Of a DNA stretch of 64,000 nt, positions 49,401 to 58,617 are shown one piece after another (the stretch's first letter is position 1; each line of letters begins with the position of its first letter). This DNA comes from Leptoclinus maculatus (Eukaryota > Chordata > Actinopteri > Perciformes > Stichaeidae): contig JAVDOI010000006.1 of NCBI GenBank assembly GCA_032191485.1, positions 13,821,850-13,885,849 of the forward strand, given 5' to 3'. The notes below the pieces were generated by a model. It saw only the letters and a program-made list of their open reading frames with translations. It searched no databases and was not told where the DNA came from. Both the position numbers and the translations under genes were made by a program.

Positions 49401-52400
49401 GTCATTATAATTGGAGCAGGCCTCATTGGGGCTCTCAGATCCACCACGTTAGAGCTTGGATGTGTTTGAACCTGACCCACAACCATTGAAGATCCTGGAA
49501 TATTTGAGATTTTACACAGAGATATGTTTTCCATAGATCCCCGACTATGTGCAGTTGTACCAACATTAACTTTTTCAACATGTTGAGCCATCTGTGAAGA
49601 ATGTTTCGAAGACTGTTGTGATGGATGCATTTGCGGTGATGTTGGGGAACTTGTCGAAGAGGGCTGGGAGCTATACAAGGTTTTACAACTGACCTGTGTT
49701 GGTGATGACAAAGGGGAAGTGGAAGAATTTACAGTGAGTGGCTTTGCAGGACTGGTTGTATCTGAGCTTAGAGTTATCACCATCACTGGCGAATCTCGAG
49801 AGGACTGTTGTCGTGCAAGACGTGGCGAAGTTGCCCTTTGAGGTGCCTGAGCTCCATGGGATGATGTAGCTGATGTAGGACCACCAGGCAAAGATGGCAG
49901 CTGCCTGCCACTACCACCAGTGGATCTCACGGATGGTGTATGCGTTGGGCTTTGTGCTGGAGAAGCATTGGGGGAGACTTGGGGGCTGGGACTTTTGAAA
50001 AGGGAGAAGACTTTGGAGGTTAAGGAGGACGCTCCAGGGTCTGGTGATGCCTGTGTTGGCCTCTGGGAGCCTGCTCTGTTGCCAGCAGACACTGTGCTAC
50101 CTGCCTGTCGAGTTGTGGCAGTCTGACTGACTTGGGCTTTGGTTGTGGCAACTCCAACAACACCTTCAATTTTGGCACTCTGTGTCATCATCCTATTTTG
50201 TGTTTCTTTTGATAGATGCTGTGCTGCATGAATTCCTGGAATTCTTGGATCACTCCCTGTTGTGGAGAAGGTCATAGGTGCAGTAACCTGTGTTGGGCTT
50301 GAGCCAGGGGTCAAGACATTTTCTGCTTCAAGATGATGTTTACTGTCAGGCTGAGAGGCACCTTTCTGCCTCTGCATGAGCTGTGCTTTCTTCATCATCT
50401 CCTCATAGACCTCCTCTGCACTTTTTAGAGTTTTATCAGATGGTGACATTGCTGATGTCTTTTCTGTAGGGGAGTAGAGTGATGTGAAGGTTGGAAGATT
50501 ATATTCATTTCCTGTTTTGTAAAGCTTTCCACCAATCATCTCAAAGCCCTCTGCCTCTGAATCTATAGATGGTGAGTATTCAGAACATGATGATCTGTGA
50601 AGCTCCTCCATCTCTGCAGCCTGCCTCAGCTCCTCTGTTGGCGATGCATCCTCAATAGGAGAGAGATTACTGGGGGGAGTTTTGGATCTTTCCCGTCTTC
50701 TCTGTGCCCGTAGCTCCTCTTTATCCCTCTTTGTTTTTCGAGCAGTACTTCGTATCCTCTGTTGCTCTAGATCTCTCATCTGCTCCTGCTCTCGAAGTAG
50801 TTCTTCCTCCTCTCTGAGCTCATCCTCCTCAGATGAGTCTTCGATAGTGGGCAGCAGTGGCCCATGGGACCGATGTCGAGCCTTCCTCTGCTGCTTTGCC
50901 TCCTCTAGTCTTGCTCTACGACTAGGGCTGCTGTCACTGTCATCCTCCATGGAAGACACAGATGTGGGGGATGTTCCAGAGGTGTAGCTGGGTGTGGTGG
51001 CAGGTAGAGTGGATGAATATTCTCCCTTGGACCGCTCTTCAGGAGAACCAGTCAAACTTTCCATCTCTAGCTCTGGTTCTCGTAGGTCATGTTCGGTGCT
51101 GAGCTCCATGTCTCGGTTGTAGCTGTTGGTGTTATTCAGCTCAATGGTCTTAAAACGCCGAAGGCCACCGGCCATTACAACATCTTCCTCTTCATTTACC
51201 TCTGTTGCCTTGGTGTCCTCCTCAAAACTATTAGACTGGTGAGAGAGTCGTCGCCTCTCCTTGCTTAATTCTCCACCAGTTTTATGTGTCCTTTTAGTCT
51301 TCTGGTTTCCGTGTTCTTCCATCTCCTCTTCATCCGCACTCATCTCCATAATTTGCCTCCTCATGAATTCCTCATCTGTTAATTCTTTATGTGACTTCTT
51401 CTGTCTTACTGGCAATGGTGACAGACCACTTTCACTGCTGTCCTCCACATAATCATGGCGAAGCTTACAACTGAGGTCATCTTCTGACTCATCCCTTGCT
51501 GCATCGTCATCAGGATTGTAGTCCCGGCCCTGTCCTACAGACAGTGAATGTGGCCTGTGTATCTGATCTGACGTCTTTGACTCTAGTAGAGGCTTCATGG
51601 AGCTCTCTAGCTTGGTGATTTCCGAGGGGATGGAAGCACCACTGAGCTTGATTGCTTCTTCCCGGATCTGTCCTGTAATCTCCCCATGAGAGCTTGAGAT
51701 CCCATCTGAGGAGTATCCAGTGTCACTTAGACTCTGTGTACTTGATTTGTTGTAATCCTGAAGAAAGAGAGAAAGAAAGGGAGAGAGGTCAGAAGCAAAA
51801 AAAGGGCATACATTTGTCCTAAATTACCTCATGGCATGGTCTATTACAAGCCCCAGTGCACACCTTATATCCCACTATTTCATCAAACTTATCAGCAGTG
51901 ACATTCTCATGAACATTTCTAGATAATAGGGAATGAAATTAATGCACTAGACCGTATACACTTGAAAATGTCTCTAATACTAGATATCAGAGAATAATTA
52001 CATTGAAGAGAACAAATCCTTTATCAGACAACCAGATATAGCAAAACTTTAGGCTAAAATCAACCCAAATATTTACTATTGTTCTTTGGTTTTAGATGTC
52101 AAGCGAATTTGACTTTGCATATAGTTACCACCAAGCAACATTTATACATATATTATCCTGAAAAGAAGACTTATTCTAATCTTATTTTGTTGTTTCTCAA
52201 AGCTATTGATCATACTCGATTGATTTGGGTTGAGTTTGCCTGTCAAAGTTACGTCAACACAGATGGATAAATACACTGACACACAGAGTGAACATAACAG
52301 ACAGTTAAACATACAAACATCTACAGACAAATGTCATTTGGTCACATGCTTGATTGTCATCTTTGACGCATTCTCCGTTGCATTCTTCCAATCGTTGAAG

Positions 52401-53903
52401 AATAACGAACATGCTTAGAATGCTTAAAATATCATCACGAAGTTTCACAGAAAACAAAAAGCTTGCGTTTGATACAAATAAATTAAAGTGTACAAAACCA
52501 GGCGGAGGAATGGCCACTGAGAAAATGATGATGATTATGGTGACGATGATAAGGATGAAAATGGTGGTGATGATGAGGATGATGATGCTAAGCATGAAGA
52601 TGGTGATAATGATGACGATGATGATAAGGATGATGATGGTGATGATTAAGATGGTGACATTAATGATGGTGATGATGATGATGATAATGTGATAACAGTG
52701 ACATTAGTGACAATAGTACATTTCATGATACCTACTACTAACTACCTTCAGAGTGAATGATGACAATGGGATGATGGAACTGATGAGTATGGAAAAGAAA
52801 AAGCAACAAAAAAATAGAAAACAAACATGTTAACTACAAAAATCATAATTATGAAAAAAAATATTTTTAAAAACGATGGCCCCAATAGTGATGTGGAATG
52901 AATGATTAAAAGGATGATGATTTAATGAAAATGTTTCTGAGAAATGGTTACAATTATTTGAATGGAGCAAAAACATAAAATAAAAATGGTGAATCAAGAG
53001 TAACACGTGAAGGCGAAGAAGTTGCAGGTAGCTCACTTCATGGTGTCTTGACTTCTGTGTATCTTCAGCTATCTTCATGTCTTTTGGTGAAGTGATAGTC
53101 TCTGACAGTGTCTTCTTTGGTGAGGCCTTGACGTCTTCTTTTAGAGATTTAGATGTGACTTTAGTCTTCTCCTGGCACTGCGGCTGTTTGCGGGCCTGGT
53201 TGTTACCTGTGGGTTTAGACTGAGTAGGTGCTGTTTTTGATGGGGTGGGAGAGGCCTTGGCATGGTTTGGTGGGGTTTTACCAGGGGTGGCCTTGGCACC
53301 AGAAGGATGAGAAGGGCCCTTAGTCTGAACAGAGGGCTGAGCAGATCCCTTAGTCTGAGCAGAGGGCTGAGCAGATCCCTTAGTCTGAGCAGAGGGCTGA
53401 GCAGATCCCTTTGTCTGAGTGGGCCCTTTGGCCTGACACTGGCCCTTCATTTGGTTAGAAGACTGAACAGGGCCCTTACTCTGAGCATGTGATTGATTCG
53501 GACCTTTACTTTGAGGTCCCTTACTCTGAGCTGAGGGTTGTGATTGACCCTTAGTTTGGGAAGGTGGTTGAGTTGAACCTTTAGGTTGAGGAACAGGTTG
53601 GGCAGAGCCCTTGTTTTGAGGGGAGGCTTGGCTGGGCACCTTGGTATGAGGGGCAGGCCCAGCATGTTTCACAGGAGAGACAGGGCCACTTACTTGGGGA
53701 CCCGTTGGTTTCTGTTGTTGTTGAGGACCTGTGGGTCTAGGCCCTAAAAGCTGATTTGGCCCTTTCTGCTGAGGTGGTTGTTGATTGGCTGTAGCAGGTG
53801 GCCGGGGGGATCCCAAGGGCTGTGCAACAGGAGTTGCAACATCTCCCAAGCTTCCTGACAGAGCCCTCTGCGTCTGGCAGTTCAAGCACAGCCATTCTTT
53901 CTT
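38925..53903 (-). CDS. bsn: Bassoon, 3' part of gene (seven coding exons; 5' end outside window)
   Basis: Coding exons join as complement of 38925-38965, 39175-39321, 39414-39528, 40030-40994, 41374-43471, 45446-51757 and 53037-53903, giving 10,545 bases (3,514 codons plus TGA). Bassoon is a giant presynaptic active-zone scaffold that organises release sites, binds ERC2/CAST, Munc13 and Piccolo, and travels on Golgi-derived vesicles with dynein light chain. Visible in order are the last Cys-x2-Cys of the second zinc finger, a Q/P/K-rich linker, coiled coils, a 14-3-3-type RSMSDP site, the ERC-binding coiled coil, a poly-Q stretch, and the Bassoon C-terminus (KILQGGAAEQAGKL...GKKFTSLW; I recall GKKFSSFW in human). 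The piccolo PDZ and C2 domains are absent, which rules out pclo. Human Bassoon is about 3,926 residues, so roughly the first tenth lies to the right of the window. Both neighbours of known function, bsn and erc2, are on the same strand. Confidence 0.97.
39175..39321 (-). CDS. bsn: bsn penultimate coding exon (conserved C-terminal motif)
   Basis: This is 147 bases in phase 1/1, with acceptor GTTTGCAG and donor GTACAG. It ends GENVLTKILQGGAAEQAGKL, nearly the same as the last part of mammalian Bassoon (as I recall, GESVFSKILPGGAAEQAGKL), which fixes the gene identity. Reading on into the intron gives eight codons and a TAA that overlaps AATAAA motifs, a possible intronic transcript end. Confidence 0.95.
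39414..39528 (-). CDS. bsn: bsn small exon (38 codons plus one base)
   Basis: This is 115 bases, starting in phase 0 and ending in phase 1, with acceptor TTTGACAG and donor GTCAGT. It encodes AKMDATPAAEAATGMKPTT and ends PLTGIG in an A/P/T-rich region. Both splice phases fit the neighbours exactly. The sequence itself is variable, so the evidence is structural. Confidence 0.85.
40030..40994 (-). CDS. bsn: bsn exon with poly-Q and 21-bp repeats
   Basis: This is 965 bases. It completes the phase-1 codon of the previous exon as Ala (AYHLSQEETDWFEKPREARS, the conserved Bassoon block) and ends in phase 0 at donor GTGAGT. After YHDYDEPPEE it becomes H/S/R-rich, then strongly Q-rich, with CAG-type runs (40381-40476) and SAQQHPQ repeats. 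Mammalian Bassoon has a poly-Q stretch in the same place. Open frames in the other frames and strand across this exon result from low complexity. Confidence 0.95.
40199..40282 (-). repeat. bsn: 21-bp coding minisatellite in bsn
   Basis: There are about four copies of TGCTGCGCACTCTGCGGATGC (plus strand, 21 bases), nearly identical, encoding SAQQHPQ units. The high identity suggests recent expansion or homogenisation. Confidence 0.9.
40381..40476 (-). repeat. bsn: CAG/CTG triplet tract encoding poly-Q in bsn
   Basis: Runs of CTG on the plus strand are broken by short CGG and TGG codons and encode glutamine runs with prolines. It is probably length-variable between individuals. Confidence 0.95.
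41374..43471 (-). CDS. bsn: bsn exon with ERC-binding coiled coil CC3
   Basis: This is 2,098 bases, starting in phase 0 and ending in phase 1, with acceptor TTCCAAGCAG and donor GTAACT. It encodes KIKRTLPSPPPEE, then the coiled coil from SELKAVEQESSKLRK to RYLELGITQRKE (about 43130-43290). The matching rodent segment binds ERC2/CAST. Further conserved blocks are QTSLADLEQKLPTNYEVI, NIPRNYVMIDDISELTK, SKRSKHRKQGMEQKISKF and SSHSLPDVQ. P/Y/Q-rich filler between them is not conserved. The coiled coil joins this gene functionally to its neighbour erc2. Confidence 0.97.
43472..45445 (-). other. bsn: bsn intron of about 2.0 kb
   Basis: This is AT-rich non-coding sequence between two firm exons. 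A purine-rich GA-like tract occurs on the plus strand around 44620-44710. No repeat family or RNA was recognised. Confidence 0.85.
45446..51757 (-). CDS. bsn: bsn giant exon (2,104 codons)
   Basis: This is 6,312 bases, phase 0, with acceptor TTCTTCAG before DYNKSSTQSLSDTGYSSDGI and donor GTATGA after SSSQ at 45446. It corresponds to the very large central exon of mammalian BSN. Conserved landmarks are LRHDYVEDSSESGLSPLP, RRFKTIELN, ELEMESLTGSPE, RARLEEAKQQRKARHRSHGP, the first coiled coil (about 50690-50830), LDLTGQ (a CtBP-type motif, 48601-48630), YSATTAREISRMCAALNS, the long Q/E/R coiled coil (about 46700-47060), repeated QT motifs (45929-46330) and the RSMSDP 14-3-3-type site (about 45527-45544). 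Poly-Q lies near 48399-48427 and 48961-49057. An alanine run at about 46621-46690 looks lineage-specific. Confidence 0.97.
51758..53036 (-). other. bsn: bsn intron of about 1.3 kb with ATG/GAT simple repeat
   Basis: This intron lies between firm exons. It contains an impure GATGAT/ATGGTG tract at about 52525-52692 that makes artificial methionine-rich open frames. Nothing else was recognised. Confidence 0.85.
52525..52692. repeat. Impure (GAT)n simple repeat
   Basis: About 170 bases of GATGAT, GGTGAT and AAGATG units on the plus strand, inside a bsn intron. Confidence 0.9.
53037..53903 (-). CDS. bsn: bsn exon: end of zinc finger 2 and low-complexity linker
   Basis: This is 867 bases, phase 0, with acceptor TTTTTCAG and donor GTGAGC. 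It begins KKEWLCLNCQTQRALSGSLG, the C-terminal half of the second Bassoon/Piccolo-type zinc finger. The other cysteines must be on an exon to the right of the window. The rest is P/Q/S/K-rich, with tandem 10-residue units (KGSAQPSAQT type) and a lysine-rich end (...KSRHHE). The frame stays open beyond the donor to 52830, but that part is AT-rich intron. Short Q/K/P-rich text here differs from the mammalian linker, as expected of a disordered region. Confidence 0.95.
53311..53430 (-). repeat. bsn: 30-bp tandem coding repeat in bsn
   Basis: There are about four copies of a 30-base unit (plus strand GCAGATCCCTTAGTCTGAGC then AGAGGGCTGA), nearly identical to one another. They encode the ten-residue unit AQTKGSAQPS. 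Older, diverged relatives of the unit flank it on both sides. Confidence 0.9.
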
Positions 53904-55664
53904 CTGAAAAACAAGCACAAAGAGAACAGCAAAAGAGTTTTTTTAGTGTCACCTGAATTCAAAGGGAAACTATTTCAATGGTAAACGATCTTTCTACATA
54001 CACAAAGGATGCTCAACATTGGAGTTCACTTTGATATTGACACTGTGTCAACACATTATTTCATTATTTTGTATGATGATTGATGAGTGCAGAAATATAA
54101 ATGTGTTCGCTACTTAAAAAAGTTGCTTTATGGAATGCCAAGGACAATAGCGAGTCTGAACAACTCGAAGCCTGTCCAAACAAGGCCTTTCATCTCTTGG
54201 TGAAGACTTAATCATTTGACAACATTAAGCACTCTCAAACAGGGTACACAGAGGAAGAGTGCTGTGTGAATACAAATTAACATGTCTGTTATTAGATTGG
54301 AGGAGTGCAACTGTCATTAGACCTTTTATGGAGGCCACAGCAAACCTTCAATCTGCAATATATCTGCAGTATAGGATTGTATGGCAATAGTTATAGATTC
54401 GGACAATGCTAAAAAAATCTAGAACAAAACCCATCAAAGACAGGATATTAACATAAACAGATTGAATTCCAAGTCAATGCAGCAGATCGATTAAACTGCC
54501 TGATGGATAGAAATGGTTATATTACAGGTTATGAAAGCTGAAAAGAGAGGCGGCGGCATCATGTTTGTAGCGCAGCCCTCCGTTTCTATGATAATCATCT
54601 GTGCCCGAGGCCTGAAGAGGGAGCGTTCTTGTGTCACAGACTCATACAACAAAACAAATAACCTCATAAACACCTCTATTGCCGATTACCATCTGCCAAA
54701 TAAATCATTACTTGGTGTCATACTCAAAAGCCTAATAGAGAAGATGGAATTCAACAACATGCCCTGAAACAGCAAATAAACAAAAACAATGCAGGTGTTC
54801 AATGACTGTATCAGAGGACACCTTTACTTTAACAGTCAAGATGCCAGAGAAGGTTGCAAAGAATTATTCATTATTTTCAAATGCCATTACATATTGCTCA
54901 CATTGCAATTATCAAATATAATCAGTACTTTTGGAAATGATTGGGATTCTTTCACTTCTGTCACATGTCTGACGTGGAGGAGAGTTTTAAAAAAGAGTTA
55001 TCTGCCTAAATAACTGAGAAAAGCTGTTACAAGCTAGAAAAAGAGAGATAGACAGAGAGTGACAATCATTTAGTCAGCAAGAAACATCCTAACAGCCGGA
55101 TAGGGATCTTAATCTAGAGACCCCGAGACCTGCGTTTGACAGACAAGTCTCCAGAGATAAAGTCTTCTTTGTCGCTTCATACTTAGTCTGTGCAGAGAAA
55201 TTGATCAGGCTCTGTGTGAGTGAGAGATTGATTTATTTTGTTCTTCTCAGGGCTACTTGTGTGTCCTCTGGATTCGTATAGAAAAACAGTTTGGCTCACT
55301 GGTGGGTAGCTACAAACCATCACAGGCCGCTTTTTTTTTCAGTAAAACAAATCTACAAATAATGGTTAACCACTAGCTGGTGTGGGTGGTAGACAAAGCT
55401 ACAGCAAAAATGTAACAGAAGAGGATGGAAAAGGATGCAGAGGAGGATGAGGAGGAGGCGGGTGAAAAAAAACAGGAAGAAGAACAAAGTGGTGGTGAGC
55501 TAAGGATGATGATGATGAGCAGAAGAAAGAAGGTGGTGGTGAAGATGATGGTTAAATAAATAGATGACTACCAATCAAAAGTAAATTGACAAACAAAACA
55601 GAGAAATAAATACAGTAAAATTCATGATGTTCATGATCTTCGGAGAATCACAGGTATAAAATAA

Positions 55665-56360
55665 AGAGCTGCAACTGACGATTATTTCCATCATTGATCA
55701 TTAATCCATTTAAGGGTCATTTTCATGATTTACTGATCACTTGTCTGGTCTACAAATGTCCGCAAATGGCATCAAATGTGCATCACAAGTTCTCGGAGTC
55801 AAAGGTTATGTATTGTTGTTGATGTCTTGTCATTGTCGAGTCATTTTCTGTCCATCAACCGACCAATCGACTTATTGTTGCAGGTCAAATTAAAAGCTAC
55901 ATTTATCAATTATCGAAACAAGCTGAGAGACATCCAGCCCTCGCATATCCAGGCCTTTTGAAGTTGGCATGCTGTCATGTTAACAAAAGAATTGCCAAAT
56001 TACACAACCAGCAGACACAGAGCAACATCATCATCCCACTTGTGCTTCTGACCAACTGACAAACACAATCCCCGTGTTGAATAGACTTTTAGCACTGGTT
56101 TGATTTCCAGTAACTCGTGAATAAAGTATTTGGGCCACAGCTATCAATTATTTTCACACTCGTTTAATGAGCCATTACTTTCTTACTTCATTGATTCATT
56201 GTACATCAAAAATTGTCAAATAATCAAACCTGAAAAGCTGAGACCATCAAATGTTTGTCATTTATGCTTGAAAAATTCCTGATTACTGTATATCATAATA
56301 GTTTCCAATTCATTCTCTGACAATCAGATGATTGATTAATGTACTAAGAGTTGCAGCTCT
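55665..56360. mobile_element. MITE-like element with 12-bp terminal inverted repeats
   Basis: It begins AGAGCTGCAACT and ends AGTTGCAGCTCT, a perfect 12-bp inverted repeat. The similarity continues imperfectly inward (GACGATTATT versus TGATTAATGT). The inside is AT-rich and non-coding. I could not find a convincing target duplication, so the edges may be approximate or the insertion old. It may be two adjacent fragments. Lies in the right-hand non-coding region, probably a bsn intron. Confidence 0.45.
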
Positions 56361-57904
56361 TGGGTCTGTAGCTTGTTAGACGTTGAGACTTTTTCACCAG
56401 CTGCTGTGTGGTGCTGGTCAGGTAGCTTGCAGATACCGGCAATACCTAAAACTGCTGTCTGTGGTGAGAGACTCAACCTCTCTGGATTACTGTGTAATGT
56501 ACAAATTATGATTAATTCAGCTTTAGTACCGGTAGACTTCGTTCTTCTGTTGATAATAACTCAATTAGACCCTTATGCAACATGAGTGTTAAATTATGCA
56601 GCTCCCTCATTTAGAAATGATGCCATTTGAATCATGAATACTGTGAAAACATGCGCTTCATTAAGGACATCGCTGCAGCAAACTAAGGAATGGTGGTGGC
56701 AGCTACAACCTTTTTTAGACTAAAAGGATATTTTAAAAAAGAGCCTGGCAAACGCTTGGCCAGTTTGAAAACCTTTCAAGGAGTAAAAACCACAATGATC
56801 CCCTTTACAGTAACTTAATTTAACAAAGTGACGTTCCTAAATACAAGAACCGTCAAACATAGTATAAAGATACAATGGTTACATTTGCAATCTGTATGTA
56901 AGATGCTATTTTTATTGATGCTATTTTTTCATTCAGGATCAAATCTTTCTTAACGTGCCCAAATCCTACAGGGATCTGTTGTCTCAACGGAGACCACGAA
57001 GCATGGATGGAGGCATTGGCATGCCAAACAGACAGACTTGCTTTGTTTTCATCTCTCTCAAGTGCTCTACTGAGAAGCTATATATAAACAGGTGCAGTAC
57101 TCTCAGAACTGGCCATCTGTGCCGGTTCTCTCACAAGTAAAAAAAATGTGTAGAAATGTCAGAGACAAGCGTCTGTGTGCTTGTGGACAACTAGTGCACA
57201 ATGGGGCCAACAGAAAAGCACTGAAGCGATAGACGGTGAGGACGACATGCCATGTGTGTGTACTGTGTGCATGCATACGATCACATAATCAAACAATCTC
57301 AATAAATCTCCCAGCCTCAAAACCACATCAAATTTGCTTTAACCATTTTTTGAGCATGTCCATAAATCAATTATATACCTAAATTAGATACTATAATGAA
57401 GATCTTTCCTCCGCCGAGAAGCTTTCTTGCTGCCATTTTGGCAAAGCCAAACTCTTTGCTCCTGAATCAGCATTACATCGCTGCGTGGGTGAAAGGGAGA
57501 GAGGAGCAAGGCCAAACCGGAGCTGGGAGTTGCAAATTATTCATGTAGAGTGCTTTAGCTTGTACAGCAGGGAGCATTGTGGGCTGTGTTTCCCACCTCT
57601 GCCCACACTGTGTAGAGAAAAATCAGGTCCGTAAAAAAGACTGAGCCTCTGCACCTCAAAGACAGGCCTTTAATGCACTCTGAAAACTGAGCAACCAATT
57701 CACTGTGGCAATCTTCTACTTTTTAACTGGCCTCTGAAGAAAAGCACCTCAGCTCAATACAAAGAGATTAAACCACAGATAAAACGAAAGAGATAGAAAG
57801 GGGAATTAGTTGTTCAAGCAGAAAATAATTAGTTTTGAAACACAGTTTTTGTTTTGTGTTTATGATTCACTTGTCTTCATATTATTTGTGTTTTGGATGG
57901 TTAC

Positions 57905-57935
57905 TGTGTGTGTGTGTGTGTGGGGGGGGGGGGGG
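57905..57935. repeat. (TG)n and G-run simple repeat
   Basis: About eight TG units followed by 14 G. Confidence 0.95.
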
Positions 57936-57954
57936 TTCTACTGTAAGTGTGTAT

Positions 57955-58090
57955 TTTAGCAACAGGCTGTTTGTTAGTGAGATCATCTTGTTAGTGAGCT
58001 GGTGACCTCATTAAATGGCAGGAGGTTAACTTGTGTGCTCAGTGGAGAGTGTATTTAACTTCGGCTGTGAACTGTAACTCGGATGCGGCT
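57955..58090. repeat. Dispersed repeat, copy B (pair with 35215-35365)
   Basis: It shares TTGTTAGTGAGATCATCTTG, GTGACCTCATTAA, GCAGGAGGTTAAC, GTGGAGA and TGAACTGTAAC with copy A, with several substitutions. It follows a TG/G microsatellite (57905-57935). Confidence 0.6.
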
Positions 58091-58569
58091 GACAAAACTA
58101 CACACTGACTGTAATCTATCAATTACATCTAAAGTATTTGGCGTCGGCTCTTTTCACATCTTTTGTTTTACAGTTGTACATCGTTGCAGTAAATATTATG
58201 TTATGTACCCAGAAAAAAGATCTTAAGCTCATGGTGTCCACAACGTTTGAATTGTAAAGGAACACAGCTGAAAGAAAAGTGTTTGACGCATTAGTTTTTT
58301 TTTTCCTTTTCAGTTGACAAGGTACCAAGAGTATAGTGTTGAGAGAGCAGTTAGTGAGTGAAACTGAATCTACCATGAGAGACATGGGTGGATAGTGTGA
58401 ACACTGGCAGTCAGCTCACAGCTGGAAAAGCTGCCCTTTCACTGTCAAAATAATGAGGGATTGAACACTGCAGGTTACCACAAGGAAAAGGTCAGAGAGA
58501 TTGATCCCATTCTCATAGATTGATCCCACTCTCAGAGGAGCTTGCTGAGACATTGCAGCCCTGATCACT

Positions 58570-58571
<2 letters not shown>

Positions 58572-58615
<44 letters not shown>
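58572..58615. repeat. (TG)n microsatellite
   Basis: About 22 uninterrupted TG units. Confidence 0.98.

Positions 58616-58617
<2 letters not shown>

Noticed and set aside
52830..53036. Continuation of the bsn frame below 53037
   Set aside because: It is AT-rich and F/H/N-rich, lies after a good GTGAGC donor, and does not match Bassoon. The frame resumes correctly at 51757.
45446..53903. Piccolo (pclo) as the identity of the right-hand gene
   Set aside because: The PDZ and C2 domains are absent and the protein ends with the Bassoon-specific AAEQAGKL...GKKFTSLW terminus. The central exon matches Bassoon block by block.
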